Positions 1-6,306 of a stretch of 20,819 nt of DNA are shown piece after piece. The notes beneath the pieces are model-generated. The model saw nothing but the letters and a program-made list of their open reading frames with translations. It ran no database searches and was not told where the DNA came from. The stretch lies in assembly GCA_009704605.1 (NCBI GenBank), contig WLDW01000003.1, positions 1 to 20,819 on the forward strand. The letters run 5' to 3'. Both the position numbers and the translations under genes were made by a program. The stretch comes from Actinomycetota bacterium. GTDB lineage: Bacteria; Actinomycetota; Actinomycetes; Actinomycetales; Microbacteriaceae. Numbering within the stretch: the stretch's first letter is position 1; the number at the start of each line of letters is the position of its first letter.

Positions 1-89
1 AGCATGACTGCGATGTGTTTAGGGATGTTGTCTTTATCAAGCTGGCTCTCAAGGCGAGCTTCATAAATGCTATAAACAGGATTTCGCAC
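1..89 (-). CDS. uppS: Isoprenyl transferase (UppS family), N-terminal fragment
   Basis: Only the first 29 codons lie in the window; the rest is beyond base 1. The visible protein begins MRNPVYSIYEARLESQLD and then PKHIAVML. This matches the start of cis-prenyltransferases (LYxxYExRL, then PxHxAVMxDGNRRWA), which make undecaprenyl or shorter Z-prenyl diphosphates for cell-wall lipid carriers. I place the start at GTG 87-89. No Shine-Dalgarno sequence is present, but TAGCCT ends 6 nt before the GTG, which fits a leaderless mRNA. It is divergent from trhA with 41 bp between the starts, as in the mycobacterial Rv1085c/Rv1086 pair (from memory). Whether the product is long- or short-chain cannot be told from this fragment. 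Confidence 0.8.
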   Translation of the reverse strand, partial: MRNPVYSIYEARLESQLDKDNIPKHIAVM

Positions 90-95
90 ATTCCA

Positions 96-101
96 AGGCT
101 A
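96..101 (-). promoter_or_regulatory. Putative -10 box for leaderless uppS
   Basis: TAGCCT on the minus strand lies 6 nt before the GTG start of uppS. That spacing would put the transcription start on or next to the start codon. No convincing -35 element is visible. Confidence 0.4.
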
Positions 102-118
102 CCGCTTCAAAACCCATC

Positions 119-124
119 TATTGT
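119..124 (+). promoter_or_regulatory. Putative -10 box for leaderless trhA
   Basis: TATTGT lies 6 nt before the ATG of trhA at 131, and there is no Shine-Dalgarno sequence. The arrangement suggests that transcription starts at or near the ATG. Confidence 0.4.
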
Positions 125-130
125 TGAACC

Positions 131-847
131 ATGGTCGATAAGCAAAGCCCCGCAGAACCCCTGCACCTCCCGCTGTCTGAAATAACCAAAAGCGATGAAG
201 ACCAAAAGCCATCCTGGCGCGGTTGGATCCACACTGGTGTTTTGCCGATAGCCGTTGCTGGCGGTGTGGTGCTTGTCGTATTGGCAGACGGGCTCACGGC
301 AAAAATTGGGGCGGCAATTTTCTTTGCGAGCTCAATTCTTTTATTTGGAACAAGCGCAATTTACCATCGCTTCAACTGGAAGCCCAAGGCCAAAAAGGCC
401 CTCAAGAGATTTGACCACGCAAATATCTTCGTGCTGATTGCAGGAAGCTACACTCCAATTACGCTGCTGGCACTGCCGCAAGAAAAGGGCCTGTGGTTGA
501 TAGTTGCCATTTGGGTAACGGCTCTACTGGGTATTGGCTTTAGGGTTTTCTGGCTCGGAGCCCCCAGGTGGTTGTATGTGATCATCTACATCGTCATGGG
601 TTGGGCGGCGGTTGTTTATCTCCCAGACTTTATAAAAGTGAACCTGGCGATGATGGTTCTCATTCTTGCCGGCGGTTTGATGTACACACTTGGTGCGGTG
701 TTCTACGCTCTCAAAAGACCCAACCCGGTTCCAGGTCACTTTGGCTTCCATGAAATCTTTCACAGCTTCACCGTGTTGGCATTTATGTGTCACTGGAGTG
801 CGGTTTTGATTATCTGCCTGAACCCGGTTCCGGGTTCCTTCGCCTAA
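131..847 (+). CDS. trhA: Hemolysin III family membrane protein (TrhA/YqfA, PAQR-like)
   Basis: A 238-residue integral membrane protein with about seven hydrophobic segments after a hydrophilic N-terminus of roughly 35 residues. It carries the family's conserved polar motifs: SAIYHRF (His79), DHANIF (Asp95, His96) and, near the C-terminus, GHFGFHEIFHSF (His203, His207, His211). These residues resemble the zinc site of PAQR/ceramidase-type proteins. The family is implicated in membrane fluidity or lipid homeostasis in E. coli, and the hemolysin name is historical. Its stop abuts the stop of the convergent small membrane protein gene with no gap. A hairpin sits in its last codons. Family assignment is secure; the biochemical role is not. 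Confidence 0.9.
   Translation: MVDKQSPAEPLHLPLSEITKSDEDQKPSWRGWIHTGVLPIAVAGGVVLVVLADGLTAKIGAAIFFASSILLFGTSAIYHRFNWKPKAKKALKRFDHANIFVLIAGSYTPITLLALPQEKGLWLIVAIWVTALLGIGFRVFWLGAPRWLYVIIYIVMGWAAVVYLPDFIKVNLAMMVLILAGGLMYTLGAVFYALKRPNPVPGHFGFHEIFHSFTVLAFMCHWSAVLIICLNPVPGSFA
820..837. terminator. Hairpin at the trhA / small-gene convergent 3' ends
   Basis: A perfect 7-bp stem, GAACCCG and CGGGTTC, with a GTTC loop lies inside the last codons of trhA, just before both convergent stop codons. It has no T-run on either strand, so it is a weak bidirectional terminator candidate, or simply a 3'-end stabilising hairpin. Confidence 0.35.
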
Positions 848-1084
848 CTAGTTTGAGCTGGGCGGAGTCTTAGTAGCCTGCTCCTCAAGATCTAGCTTCT
901 GAACAATCTCTGCACGATAGCGAACTCTACGAACCCTTCGGGTCATGTCAAAGATGATAAAGATCGCGGCGGCGGCCACTCCAAAGGTGGCTAAAAACCC
1001 CACTACCCCTGGGCTGTACCAGGTGTCATCAATAACAACGTCACTGGGGGCCTCGGTGGCTAACCAAACTACTAATTGATTCAT
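848..1084 (-). CDS. Small single-pass membrane protein (Rv1083-like)
   Basis: A 78-residue protein with one hydrophobic segment at about residues 27-46, followed by a strongly basic stretch (DMTRRVRRVRYRAEIV) and an acidic, polar tail. The basic side predicts a cytoplasmic C-terminus. Its place between trhA and the DUF4307 gene, and its strand, match the small Rv1083 gene of mycobacteria as I recall it; there it follows mca, which is absent here. The function is unknown. It is divergent from the DUF4307 gene with 41 bp between. CATACT lies 7 nt before the ATG as a weak -10 candidate. The start is the only ATG that includes the whole membrane segment. Confidence 0.75.
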   Translation of the reverse strand: MNQLVVWLATEAPSDVVIDDTWYSPGVVGFLATFGVAAAAIFIIFDMTRRVRRVRYRAEIVQKLDLEEQATKTPPSSN

Positions 1085-1113
1085 ACCCTTAAGTATGAAC
1101 TACAAACTTCAGT

Positions 1114-1119
1114 TAACCT
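1114..1119 (+). promoter_or_regulatory. Putative -10 box for leaderless DUF4307 gene
   Basis: TAACCT is followed by exactly 6 nt and then the GTG start at 1126. No Shine-Dalgarno sequence is present. This is consistent with a transcript that starts on the GTG. Confidence 0.45.
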
Positions 1120-1125
1120 TGATTA

Positions 1126-1512
1126 GTGAGTAAAAACATTGTCCAACAGCGCTACGGTCGCGATCGGCTAAAAAGTCGCGATCGGATTCTTGCTATTTCA
1201 ATAGCAGCGGTTGCGCTTTCTTCTTTTCTAATCTGGGCAGTGTTTGTAGCCATTGATAATGGCAATCAGGTCACTCACAGAGACATCGCTTACGAAGTAA
1301 TTGACGAGTACTCGACCAATGTGACCTTTGAGGTTTCCAGAAATCCAGGCCAGGCGGTTAGCTGTGATGTGACGGTTTTGAATCAGTCCTTTGCAATTGT
1401 TGGGTTCTTGACCGTAGATGTGGAGGCTTCGACTAGTCGTTCGACAGTGATTTCCAGCACTATTCGCACCACAGAACTAGGCGTCTCGGGCTTGGTTCAA
1501 GACTGCCGCTGA
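1126..1512 (+). CDS. DUF4307-type membrane-anchored extracytoplasmic protein
   Basis: A 128-residue protein: a basic cytoplasmic N-terminus (residues 1-20), one membrane helix (about 21-42), then a beta-rich outer domain of about 85 residues. Two cysteines (Cys80 and Cys127) are placed so that they could form a disulfide. Domain size, topology and the position directly upstream of greA identify it as the actinobacterial DUF4307 family (Rv1081c in mycobacteria, from memory). The function is unknown. I keep the GTG start because it gives the conserved short basic N-terminus and has a TANNNT box 6 nt upstream. It is likely followed into greA, 17 bp downstream. Confidence 0.8.
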   Translation: MSKNIVQQRYGRDRLKSRDRILAISIAAVALSSFLIWAVFVAIDNGNQVTHRDIAYEVIDEYSTNVTFEVSRNPGQAVSCDVTVLNQSFAIVGFLTVDVEASTSRSTVISSTIRTTELGVSGLVQDCR

Positions 1513-1514
1513 AT

Positions 1515-1520
1515 TAGGCT
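1515..1520 (+). promoter_or_regulatory. Putative -10 box in front of greA
   Basis: TAGGCT lies in the 17-bp gap between the DUF4307 stop and the greA ATG, 9 nt before the ATG. It could give greA a second transcript with almost no leader. The spacing is longer than at the other candidate leaderless genes, so this one is weaker. Confidence 0.3.
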
Positions 1521-1529
1521 AGAGAGATT

Positions 1530-2009
1530 ATGTCTGAAACTAACGATGCCAGCTGGCTCACCCAGGAAGCCTACGATCGCCTTGCTGATGAGCTCGAGTA
1601 CCTGCTAACAATCGCCCGCGGTGACATAGCCAAAAGAATTCAAGAGGCGCGCGAGGAAGGCGACCTGAAAGAAAATGGCGGTTACCACGCTGCCAAAGAA
1701 GAGCAGGGCAAGATTGAATCTCGAATCAACCGCTTGGAAGAAATACTGGCAACCGCTCAGGTCGGAGAAGCACCAAAGGCAGCCGGTATCGTCCAGCAGG
1801 GACTTGTTATCTCCGTTGAGCTAAATGGCTCCGACAAGAAGTTCCTTCTAGGAAGTGCCGAAATCAGCGACGAGGACATTGAGGTTTACAGCCCAGATTC
1901 TCCAATTGGAAGTGCGATTATGGGAAAGAAAATTGGCGAGCAATTAGATGTTCACTTGCCTAATGGAAAAACTATCCAGGTCAAGATTCTGGATGTAACT
2001 AACAGTTAG
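1530..2009 (+). CDS. greA: Transcription elongation factor GreA
   Basis: A 159-residue protein of the usual GreA length. The N-terminal coiled-coil domain (about 1-80) carries the tip motif REEGDLKENGGYHAAKEE, with Asp45 and Glu48 as the acidic pair that reaches through the RNA polymerase secondary channel and promotes cleavage of backtracked RNA. The C-terminal FKBP-like domain follows, ending with a typical GKTIQVKI strand. It is the second gene after the DUF4307 gene, an arrangement kept across Actinobacteria. Its stop overlaps the convergent ilvA stop by 4 bp. Confidence 0.97.
   Translation: MSETNDASWLTQEAYDRLADELEYLLTIARGDIAKRIQEAREEGDLKENGGYHAAKEEQGKIESRINRLEEILATAQVGEAPKAAGIVQQGLVISVELNGSDKKFLLGSAEISDEDIEVYSPDSPIGSAIMGKKIGEQLDVHLPNGKTIQVKILDVTNS
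1967..1994 (-). terminator. Intrinsic terminator for ilvA, inside the greA 3' end
   Basis: Read on the minus strand, a 6-bp stem ATCCAG/CTGGAT with a 9-nt loop is followed by AG and five T residues. It starts 12 nt past the ilvA stop codon and lies entirely within the coding end of greA. Confidence 0.6.
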
Positions 2010-3259
2010 TCTTCTCGAGATGGCTGAAGCTTTGGACGCAGCCCTGCTTTTTCCAAAGCCTTAACAACTTCCATGCGGTGTTTGTGGCCGCTGGTCTCAA
2101 CCGAAAGATTCAGCTCAACTTCACTAATTTGAAGGCCGTTTCCGTGGCGAGTGTGCAAAACCTCAATGACGTTGGCGTGTGCTCCAGCGATCACTTCTGC
2201 GGTTAGAGCAAGTTGACCTGGGCGGTCTGGAAGCATGACCGAGAAGTTGGTGTAGCGATCAGAGGTTGATAAACCGTGGCGAATGACTCTTTGAAGCAAG
2301 AGTGGATCCATGTTTCCACCAGACAAGATAGCCACAGTTTTACCTTTGGCTTTCGCCTTGCCGCTCATAAGAGCCGCAACTGCCACGGCTCCAGCTGGCT
2401 CGACAACCTGCTTGGATCTTTCCAGTAAAACCAGAATTGCCTTAGCGATATCGTTTTCAGAGACGGTTACAACTTTGTCAACGTACTTTTTGATCAACTC
2501 AAATGGCACCCGCCCTGGCTTGGAAACGGCAATTCCATCGGCAATGGTTGGTGTGGTTTGAATTTCAGTGACCTTGCCGGCTCTAAGAGATGCTGGGTAA
2601 GCGGCAGAATGCTCTGACTGCACTCCGATAACTTTGATTTTTCTGCCCTGAGCAGCTGCTGCGAGCTTGGCCGCAACCGCAACGCCAGCTGCTAGGCCTC
2701 CGCCACCGATTGCCACCACAATTGTTGAAACATCTGGATGTTGCTGGAGAATTTCTAACCCTACGGTTCCCTGGCCCAGAACCACGTCGATGTGATCAAA
2801 GGGGGGAATGAAGATAGCACCAGTGTTTTTAGCTTCCTCTTGTGCTGCCTTGAGGCACTCAGCAAAAGTGCCGCCCTGCTGAACAACTCGTGCTCCGTAG
2901 TTTCGTGTTGCCTCGACCTTAGGAAGTGATGCTCCAATAGGCATGTAAACGGTGGCCTTTATTCCAAGTTTCTTTGCGGCTAAGGCAACGCCCTGCGAGT
3001 GGTTTCCCGCTGAGGCTGCAATAACTCCTTTTTTCTTCTCGGCGGCGGTGAGGTGACTCATCCTGTTGAATGCACCTCGCACTTTATATGCGCCAGTTCG
3101 CTGCAGGTTTTCACACTTTAGAAATACCTGCTGGCCAACTAGATCAGAAAGAAACTTTGAGTGCAGAGTTGGGGTTTCAATTGCGACTTGCCTGACGTTA
3201 GCAAGCGCGGTCTCAAATTCAGACAGCGAAGGCACTACCACTGGAGGTTGAGTAGTCAT
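2006..3259 (-). CDS. ilvA: Threonine ammonia-lyase (threonine dehydratase)
   Basis: A 417-residue PLP enzyme that converts threonine to 2-oxobutanoate, the first committed step towards isoleucine. The fold-type II catalytic domain spans about residues 12-325. The PLP lysine is Lys59 in RTGAYKVRGAF, the substrate loop is SAGNHSQG (about 83-90) and the phosphate-binding glycine loop is GGGG at 185-188. One C-terminal ACT-like domain (about 338-410, DRPGQL near its start) suggests amino-acid feedback control. The length and single ACT domain resemble the 436-residue corynebacterial IlvA more than the two-domain enteric enzyme. Start ATG 3259 has AAAGG 5 nt upstream. It lies 52 bp after htpX, so readthrough from lemA-htpX is possible. 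Confidence 0.95.
   Translation of the reverse strand: MTTQPPVVVPSLSEFETALANVRQVAIETPTLHSKFLSDLVGQQVFLKCENLQRTGAYKVRGAFNRMSHLTAAEKKKGVIAASAGNHSQGVALAAKKLGIKATVYMPIGASLPKVEATRNYGARVVQQGGTFAECLKAAQEEAKNTGAIFIPPFDHIDVVLGQGTVGLEILQQHPDVSTIVVAIGGGGLAAGVAVAAKLAAAAQGRKIKVIGVQSEHSAAYPASLRAGKVTEIQTTPTIADGIAVSKPGRVPFELIKKYVDKVVTVSENDIAKAILVLLERSKQVVEPAGAVAVAALMSGKAKAKGKTVAILSGGNMDPLLLQRVIRHGLSTSDRYTNFSVMLPDRPGQLALTAEVIAGAHANVIEVLHTRHGNGLQISEVELNLSVETSGHKHRMEVVKALEKAGLRPKLQPSRED
2022..2052 (+). terminator. Possible intrinsic terminator for greA, inside the ilvA 3' end
   Basis: GGCTG and CAGCC can pair (5 bp, 12-nt loop), followed by CTGC and five T residues, 13 nt past the greA stop. An alternative 7-bp pairing, GCTTTGG at 2029-2035 with CCAAAGC at 2053-2059, overlaps it. 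The signal is weaker than the ilvA terminator. Confidence 0.35.
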
Positions 3260-3311
3260 CGGCGCCTTTCGGGGGAAATTACCTAAGACCCAAGTTTAGT
3301 TAGATTTGCGG

Positions 3312-4193
3312 CTAGAACTTAGTGCCCATTGCCTGAATGCGTTCGATTCGCTTAGGAATCGGAGGGTGGGTAGAAAACAGTCTCTCTGTGAAACCAGGCT
3401 TAATAGGGTCGTTCATGAACATGTGAGCCATGGAAGCGCTTACTTTCTTCATTGGGCGGCCATATTCGCCCAGCTTTTGGAGAGCGCTGGCTAAACCATC
3501 TGGGTAGCGAGTGATCTCAACACCTGTGGCATCGGCTAGGAACTCCCGCTGACGCGAAACAGCAGCTGTCACAATCGGTCCAATAAACCAAGCGATAACG
3601 CTTGCTACAACGCCCACCAAAAGGAATATCGCTCCAGCATTGTCCCTGGATCTGTTGCCGCCTGCGAAAAACGCTGCTCTGATGGCAAAATCTGCCAAGA
3701 TTCCAACCGCGCTAACTAGACCAAAGACGATGGTTGTCACTCGAATGTCGTAATTTCTAATGTGAGCGAGCTCGTGGGCCATAACTCCCTCTAGCTCGTT
3801 ATCGTCCATAATCACGAGTAGTCCAGTGGTTGCCGCAACAATCGCGTGCTCAGGATCTCGTCCTGCCGCGAAAGCGTTGGGGGCTGGATCGTTGATGATA
3901 TAGACCTTGGGCATCGGAATACCCTCTGCAATCGAAAGATTCTCAACTGTGCGCCAAAGCCTGGGGTTATCAGACTTTTGTATCTCGATGGCTCCAGTAA
4001 GTCCAATAGCTATCTTGCCAGCCATGTAGTACTGGAAAATTGTGTAAACCAAAACAAAGCCAACAACAAATAGTGCAGAGGATCCGTTACCGGAAGCTGT
4101 ACCCCACCAAATTGACACCGCACTCAAGAGCGCGACAAACAACACAATGATGATTATTGTGTTGCGCTTATTGGCAGCGATTGCTGAATACAT
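3312..4193 (-). CDS. htpX: Membrane metalloprotease HtpX (M48 family)
   Basis: A 293-residue zinc protease of the inner membrane that degrades misfolded membrane proteins. Two N-terminal membrane helices lie at about 11-30 and 39-58. The zinc site HELAH is at residues 140-144, and the third ligand is Glu217 in SRQREFLAD. Two more hydrophobic segments lie between these (about 152-176 and 188-212). The C-terminal STHPPIPKRIERI motif is typical of the family. The length is normal. The gene lies 18 bp downstream of lemA, and the lemA-htpX pair recurs in many bacteria, so they are probably co-transcribed from the promoter upstream of lemA. Confidence 0.96.
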   Translation of the reverse strand: MYSAIAANKRNTIIIIVLFVALLSAVSIWWGTASGNGSSALFVVGFVLVYTIFQYYMAGKIAIGLTGAIEIQKSDNPRLWRTVENLSIAEGIPMPKVYIINDPAPNAFAAGRDPEHAIVAATTGLLVIMDDNELEGVMAHELAHIRNYDIRVTTIVFGLVSAVGILADFAIRAAFFAGGNRSRDNAGAIFLLVGVVASVIAWFIGPIVTAAVSRQREFLADATGVEITRYPDGLASALQKLGEYGRPMKKVSASMAHMFMNDPIKPGFTERLFSTHPPIPKRIERIQAMGTKF

Positions 4194-4211
4194 ATTGCTT
4201 TTCTCTTTGGT

Positions 4212-4781
4212 TTAGAAGCTAGCTTTTGGTGGCTCTGCGATGCTTGCAGCATCGGCCACCTCAAAGAACTCGCGAGCTGGGAAACCAAGTCCCTTTGCAA
4301 AGAAGTTCTGTGGGAACTGCAGCACCTTGGTGTTTAGCTCTCTTACGCCACCGTTATAGAAGCGTCTGGAAGCCATGATCTTGTCTTCGGTGTCGGTAAG
4401 TTCTGCTTGTAGTTGTAGAAAGTTCTGGCTTGCCTGTAGCTGCGGATAAGCCTCGGCAACTGCAAACAGAGACTTCAGTGCACCCTGCAGCATGTTCTCT
4501 GCCGCGGCTGCCTGCTCCGGGTGAGCCAGCGCCTCTGGTGAAACAGTGGCTGCGCGAGCTTTAGTTACGTCTTCATAGACTTTGCCTTCGTAGGCGGCGT
4601 AACCTTTTACGGTTTCGATCAGATTAGGAATTAGGTCAGCGCGGCGCTTGAGTTGAACCGTGATGTCCGACCAGGCTTCGTCAACGCGAACATTAAGCGC
4701 TACTAGAGAGTTGTAAGTAGACCATAGCCAGATTCCAACAAGGACAACTAGACCCACCAGTACTAAAAGAGCAATATCCAC
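4212..4781 (-). CDS. lemA: LemA family membrane-anchored protein
   Basis: A 189-residue protein with one N-terminal membrane helix (about 3-20) and a long helical domain outside or along the membrane. The hallmark stretch RVDEAWSDITVQLKRR, then ADLIPNLIETVKGYA, and the later FNGGVRELN-like segment (here RFYNGGVRELNTKV) are all present. The molecular function of LemA is not settled; its pairing with htpX suggests a role in envelope protein quality control. The start is GTG at 4779-4781, with AGGAA 5 nt upstream, rather than any later ATG, because it includes the whole membrane helix. Confidence 0.93.
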   Translation of the reverse strand: MDIALLVLVGLVVLVGIWLWSTYNSLVALNVRVDEAWSDITVQLKRRADLIPNLIETVKGYAAYEGKVYEDVTKARAATVSPEALAHPEQAAAAENMLQGALKSLFAVAEAYPQLQASQNFLQLQAELTDTEDKIMASRRFYNGGVRELNTKVLQFPQNFFAKGLGFPAREFFEVADAASIAEPPKASF

Positions 4782-4811
4782 GAAGATTCCTATCGGTTAT
4801 GAAGTTTGTGC

Positions 4812-4841
4812 CTTATAAAAATGTTAGGTCAGAAAGCTCAA
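4812..4841 (-). promoter_or_regulatory. Promoter of lemA-htpX
   Basis: On the minus strand TTGAGC (4836-4841) is followed by an 18-nt spacer and TATAAG (4812-4817), a good sigma-70-type match. The predicted start lies near 4805, giving a leader of about 24 nt that contains the AGGAA ribosome-binding site. Confidence 0.55.
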
Positions 4842-4851
4842 AAATTGGCTG

Positions 4852-4861
4852 TTAGCGCTAA
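4852..4861. other. Perfect 10-bp palindrome upstream of the lemA promoter
   Basis: TTAGCGCTAA reads the same on both strands and has no loop, so it looks more like a protein-binding dyad than an RNA hairpin. It lies about 10 bp upstream of the lemA -35 box and downstream of tRNA-Leu. Confidence 0.35.
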
Positions 4862-4883
4862 TCTCACAGAAAACTAAAAGGTG

Positions 4884-4956
4884 TGCCCCCGATGGGACTC
4901 GAACCCATACTGTGACGATTTTAAGTCGTCTGCCTCTGCCATTGGGCTACGGGGGC
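4884..4956 (-). tRNA. tRNA-Leu, anticodon UAA, short variable loop
   Basis: A 73-nt cloverleaf: acceptor stem GCCCCCG/CGGGGGC with discriminator A, a D-arm with GG in the loop, a 5-bp anticodon stem GACGA/TCGTC, loop CTTAAAA with anticodon TAA, and T-arm ATGGG/CCCAT with loop TTCGAGT. The 3' CCA is not encoded. The anticodon reads UUA, hence leucine. Unusually, the variable region is only 5 nt (ACAGT), where bacterial tRNA-Leu normally has a long variable arm. The stop of ndh is 18 bp upstream on the same strand. Confidence 0.93.
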
Positions 4957-4992
4957 CTTGGAATCCAAGTTCTTCTAGATTTTTGGTCTAGA
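4957..4992 (-). other. Two small hairpins between ndh and tRNA-Leu
   Basis: CTTGGAATCCAAG (4957-4969) is an inverted repeat directly next to the 5' end of the tRNA. A second one, TCTAGA-7 nt-TCTAGA (4974-4992), spans the ndh stop codon. Neither has a T-run. They could mark 3' processing of a joint ndh-tRNA transcript or act as weak terminators. Confidence 0.3.
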
Positions 4993-6294
4993 GGCCCAAG
5001 TTTCAAAGGCTAATCGAGGGTCCTTGCTAGCTGAAATAGACACAACATCGCGCCTGAGCAAGAAATTAGCAATCCAGCCACCTAGAACCCGTATTTTTCT
5101 TTCCCACATCGGCATCGCAAGTACGTGGTAACCGCGGTGCATGAACCAGGCAGGCAACCCAGTGATCGCAAGCTTGCGGTACTGGAACACTCCGACTCCA
5201 ATTCCAAGACCGGCAACCGCACCCATGTTTCTGTGGAAGTAAGGTTTGATTCCCTCGCCACGCAAGTTTGCAACCAAGTTCTTGGCAAGTAGCTTTCCTT
5301 GACGAACAGCGTGTTGAGCATTTGGAACGCAGTAGCCGCCGACTCCATCTCCGGAAAGATCTGGAACGGCGGAGTTATCTCCCGCTGTCCAAGCGTCAGG
5401 GACGATGTTCTCACCATCAACAATTCGAAGTGAAGTGTCAGCTTTTACTCGTCCTCTTTCATCAAGAGGCAAATCGGTGTTCTTGACTGCAGGGTTTGCC
5501 ATAACTCCAGCGGTCCAAACGATGATGTCCGCTTCTACCTTGAGGCCATCAGAAAGCTCAATCAAGCCACCTTCAGCAGATTGCAACTGAGTATCCAAAT
5601 GCACCTTGGCGTTTCGATCCTGCAAATTCTTAACCACCCATTGGCTGGTCTTTAGAGAAACCTCTGGCATGACTCGGCTCATCGCCTCGACAAGATGGAA
5701 CTGAACCTCGTCGAATGAAATGTTCTTGTAGTAACGCAATAGATAGGTGGCCAAAGAAAGCATCTCGGCAAAGGCTTCAATACCCGCGAAACCACCACCA
5801 ACAACAATAAAGGTGAGTAGTTTTTGACGCTCCGCTCCAGCAGGCAAGCTGGCAGCTCGATCAAAGTTGGTTAGCAGGCGGTTGCGGATCTCCATTGCCT
5901 CTTCGATTGTCTTCATACCTATGGCCAAATCAGCAACGCCAGGAATTGGGAAAGTTCTGGATACCGCTCCCGCGGTCACAACTACTTGGTCATACTCAAT
6001 CTCGTAAGGCTCTAGGTTTGGGCTCGAAACCGTAACCTTCTTTTCCTTGTGATTGATAAAAGTTACTTTTCCGCCAACAATGCGGGTGCGCTTTAGGTGC
6101 CTGCGGTAGGAAACCAAGACGTGTCTTGGTTCAATGGATCCAGCGGCGACTTCTGGCAAGAACGGCTGGTAGGTCATGTAAGGAAGCGGGTCAACAAGGG
6201 TGACCTCAGCTTCATTTTTACCAAGGTACTTTTCAAGCTTCTTTGCGGTATAGAAACCGGCATAGCCGCCACCAACGATCAAGATTCTAGGCAT
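4975..6294 (-). CDS. ndh: Type II NADH dehydrogenase (NDH-2)
   Basis: A 439-residue flavoprotein oxidoreductase that passes electrons from NADH to membrane quinone without pumping protons. The N-terminal FAD Rossmann motif is VGGGYAG (residues 7-13) and the NADH-binding motif is VGGGFAG (165-171). The third FAD motif is TAGDNS (303-308), followed by a VPNAQHAVRQG segment (323-333) at the quinone/FAD side. The C-terminal part has a basic, amphipathic stretch fit for membrane attachment. There is no Shine-Dalgarno sequence; TAAATT, next to the stop of the protease gene, ends 6 nt before the ATG, so the mRNA may be leaderless even though the gene follows the protease by 12 bp. Confidence 0.93.
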   Translation of the reverse strand: MPRILIVGGGYAGFYTAKKLEKYLGKNEAEVTLVDPLPYMTYQPFLPEVAAGSIEPRHVLVSYRRHLKRTRIVGGKVTFINHKEKKVTVSSPNLEPYEIEYDQVVVTAGAVSRTFPIPGVADLAIGMKTIEEAMEIRNRLLTNFDRAASLPAGAERQKLLTFIVVGGGFAGIEAFAEMLSLATYLLRYYKNISFDEVQFHLVEAMSRVMPEVSLKTSQWVVKNLQDRNAKVHLDTQLQSAEGGLIELSDGLKVEADIIVWTAGVMANPAVKNTDLPLDERGRVKADTSLRIVDGENIVPDAWTAGDNSAVPDLSGDGVGGYCVPNAQHAVRQGKLLAKNLVANLRGEGIKPYFHRNMGAVAGLGIGVGVFQYRKLAITGLPAWFMHRGYHVLAMPMWERKIRVLGGWIANFLLRRDVVSISASKDPRLAFETWASRPKI

Positions 6295-6300
6295 TGAACT

Positions 6301-6306
6301 AATTTA
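6301..6306 (-). promoter_or_regulatory. Putative -10 box for leaderless ndh
   Basis: TAAATT on the minus strand lies 6 nt before the ndh ATG and directly abuts the stop codon of the upstream protease gene. No Shine-Dalgarno sequence is present in this gap. Confidence 0.4.

Noticed and set aside
2001..2013. Palindrome ACTAACAGTTAGT across the greA/ilvA stop codons
   Set aside because: A short AT-rich stem with at most a 3-nt loop and no T-run; the better terminators lie on either side.
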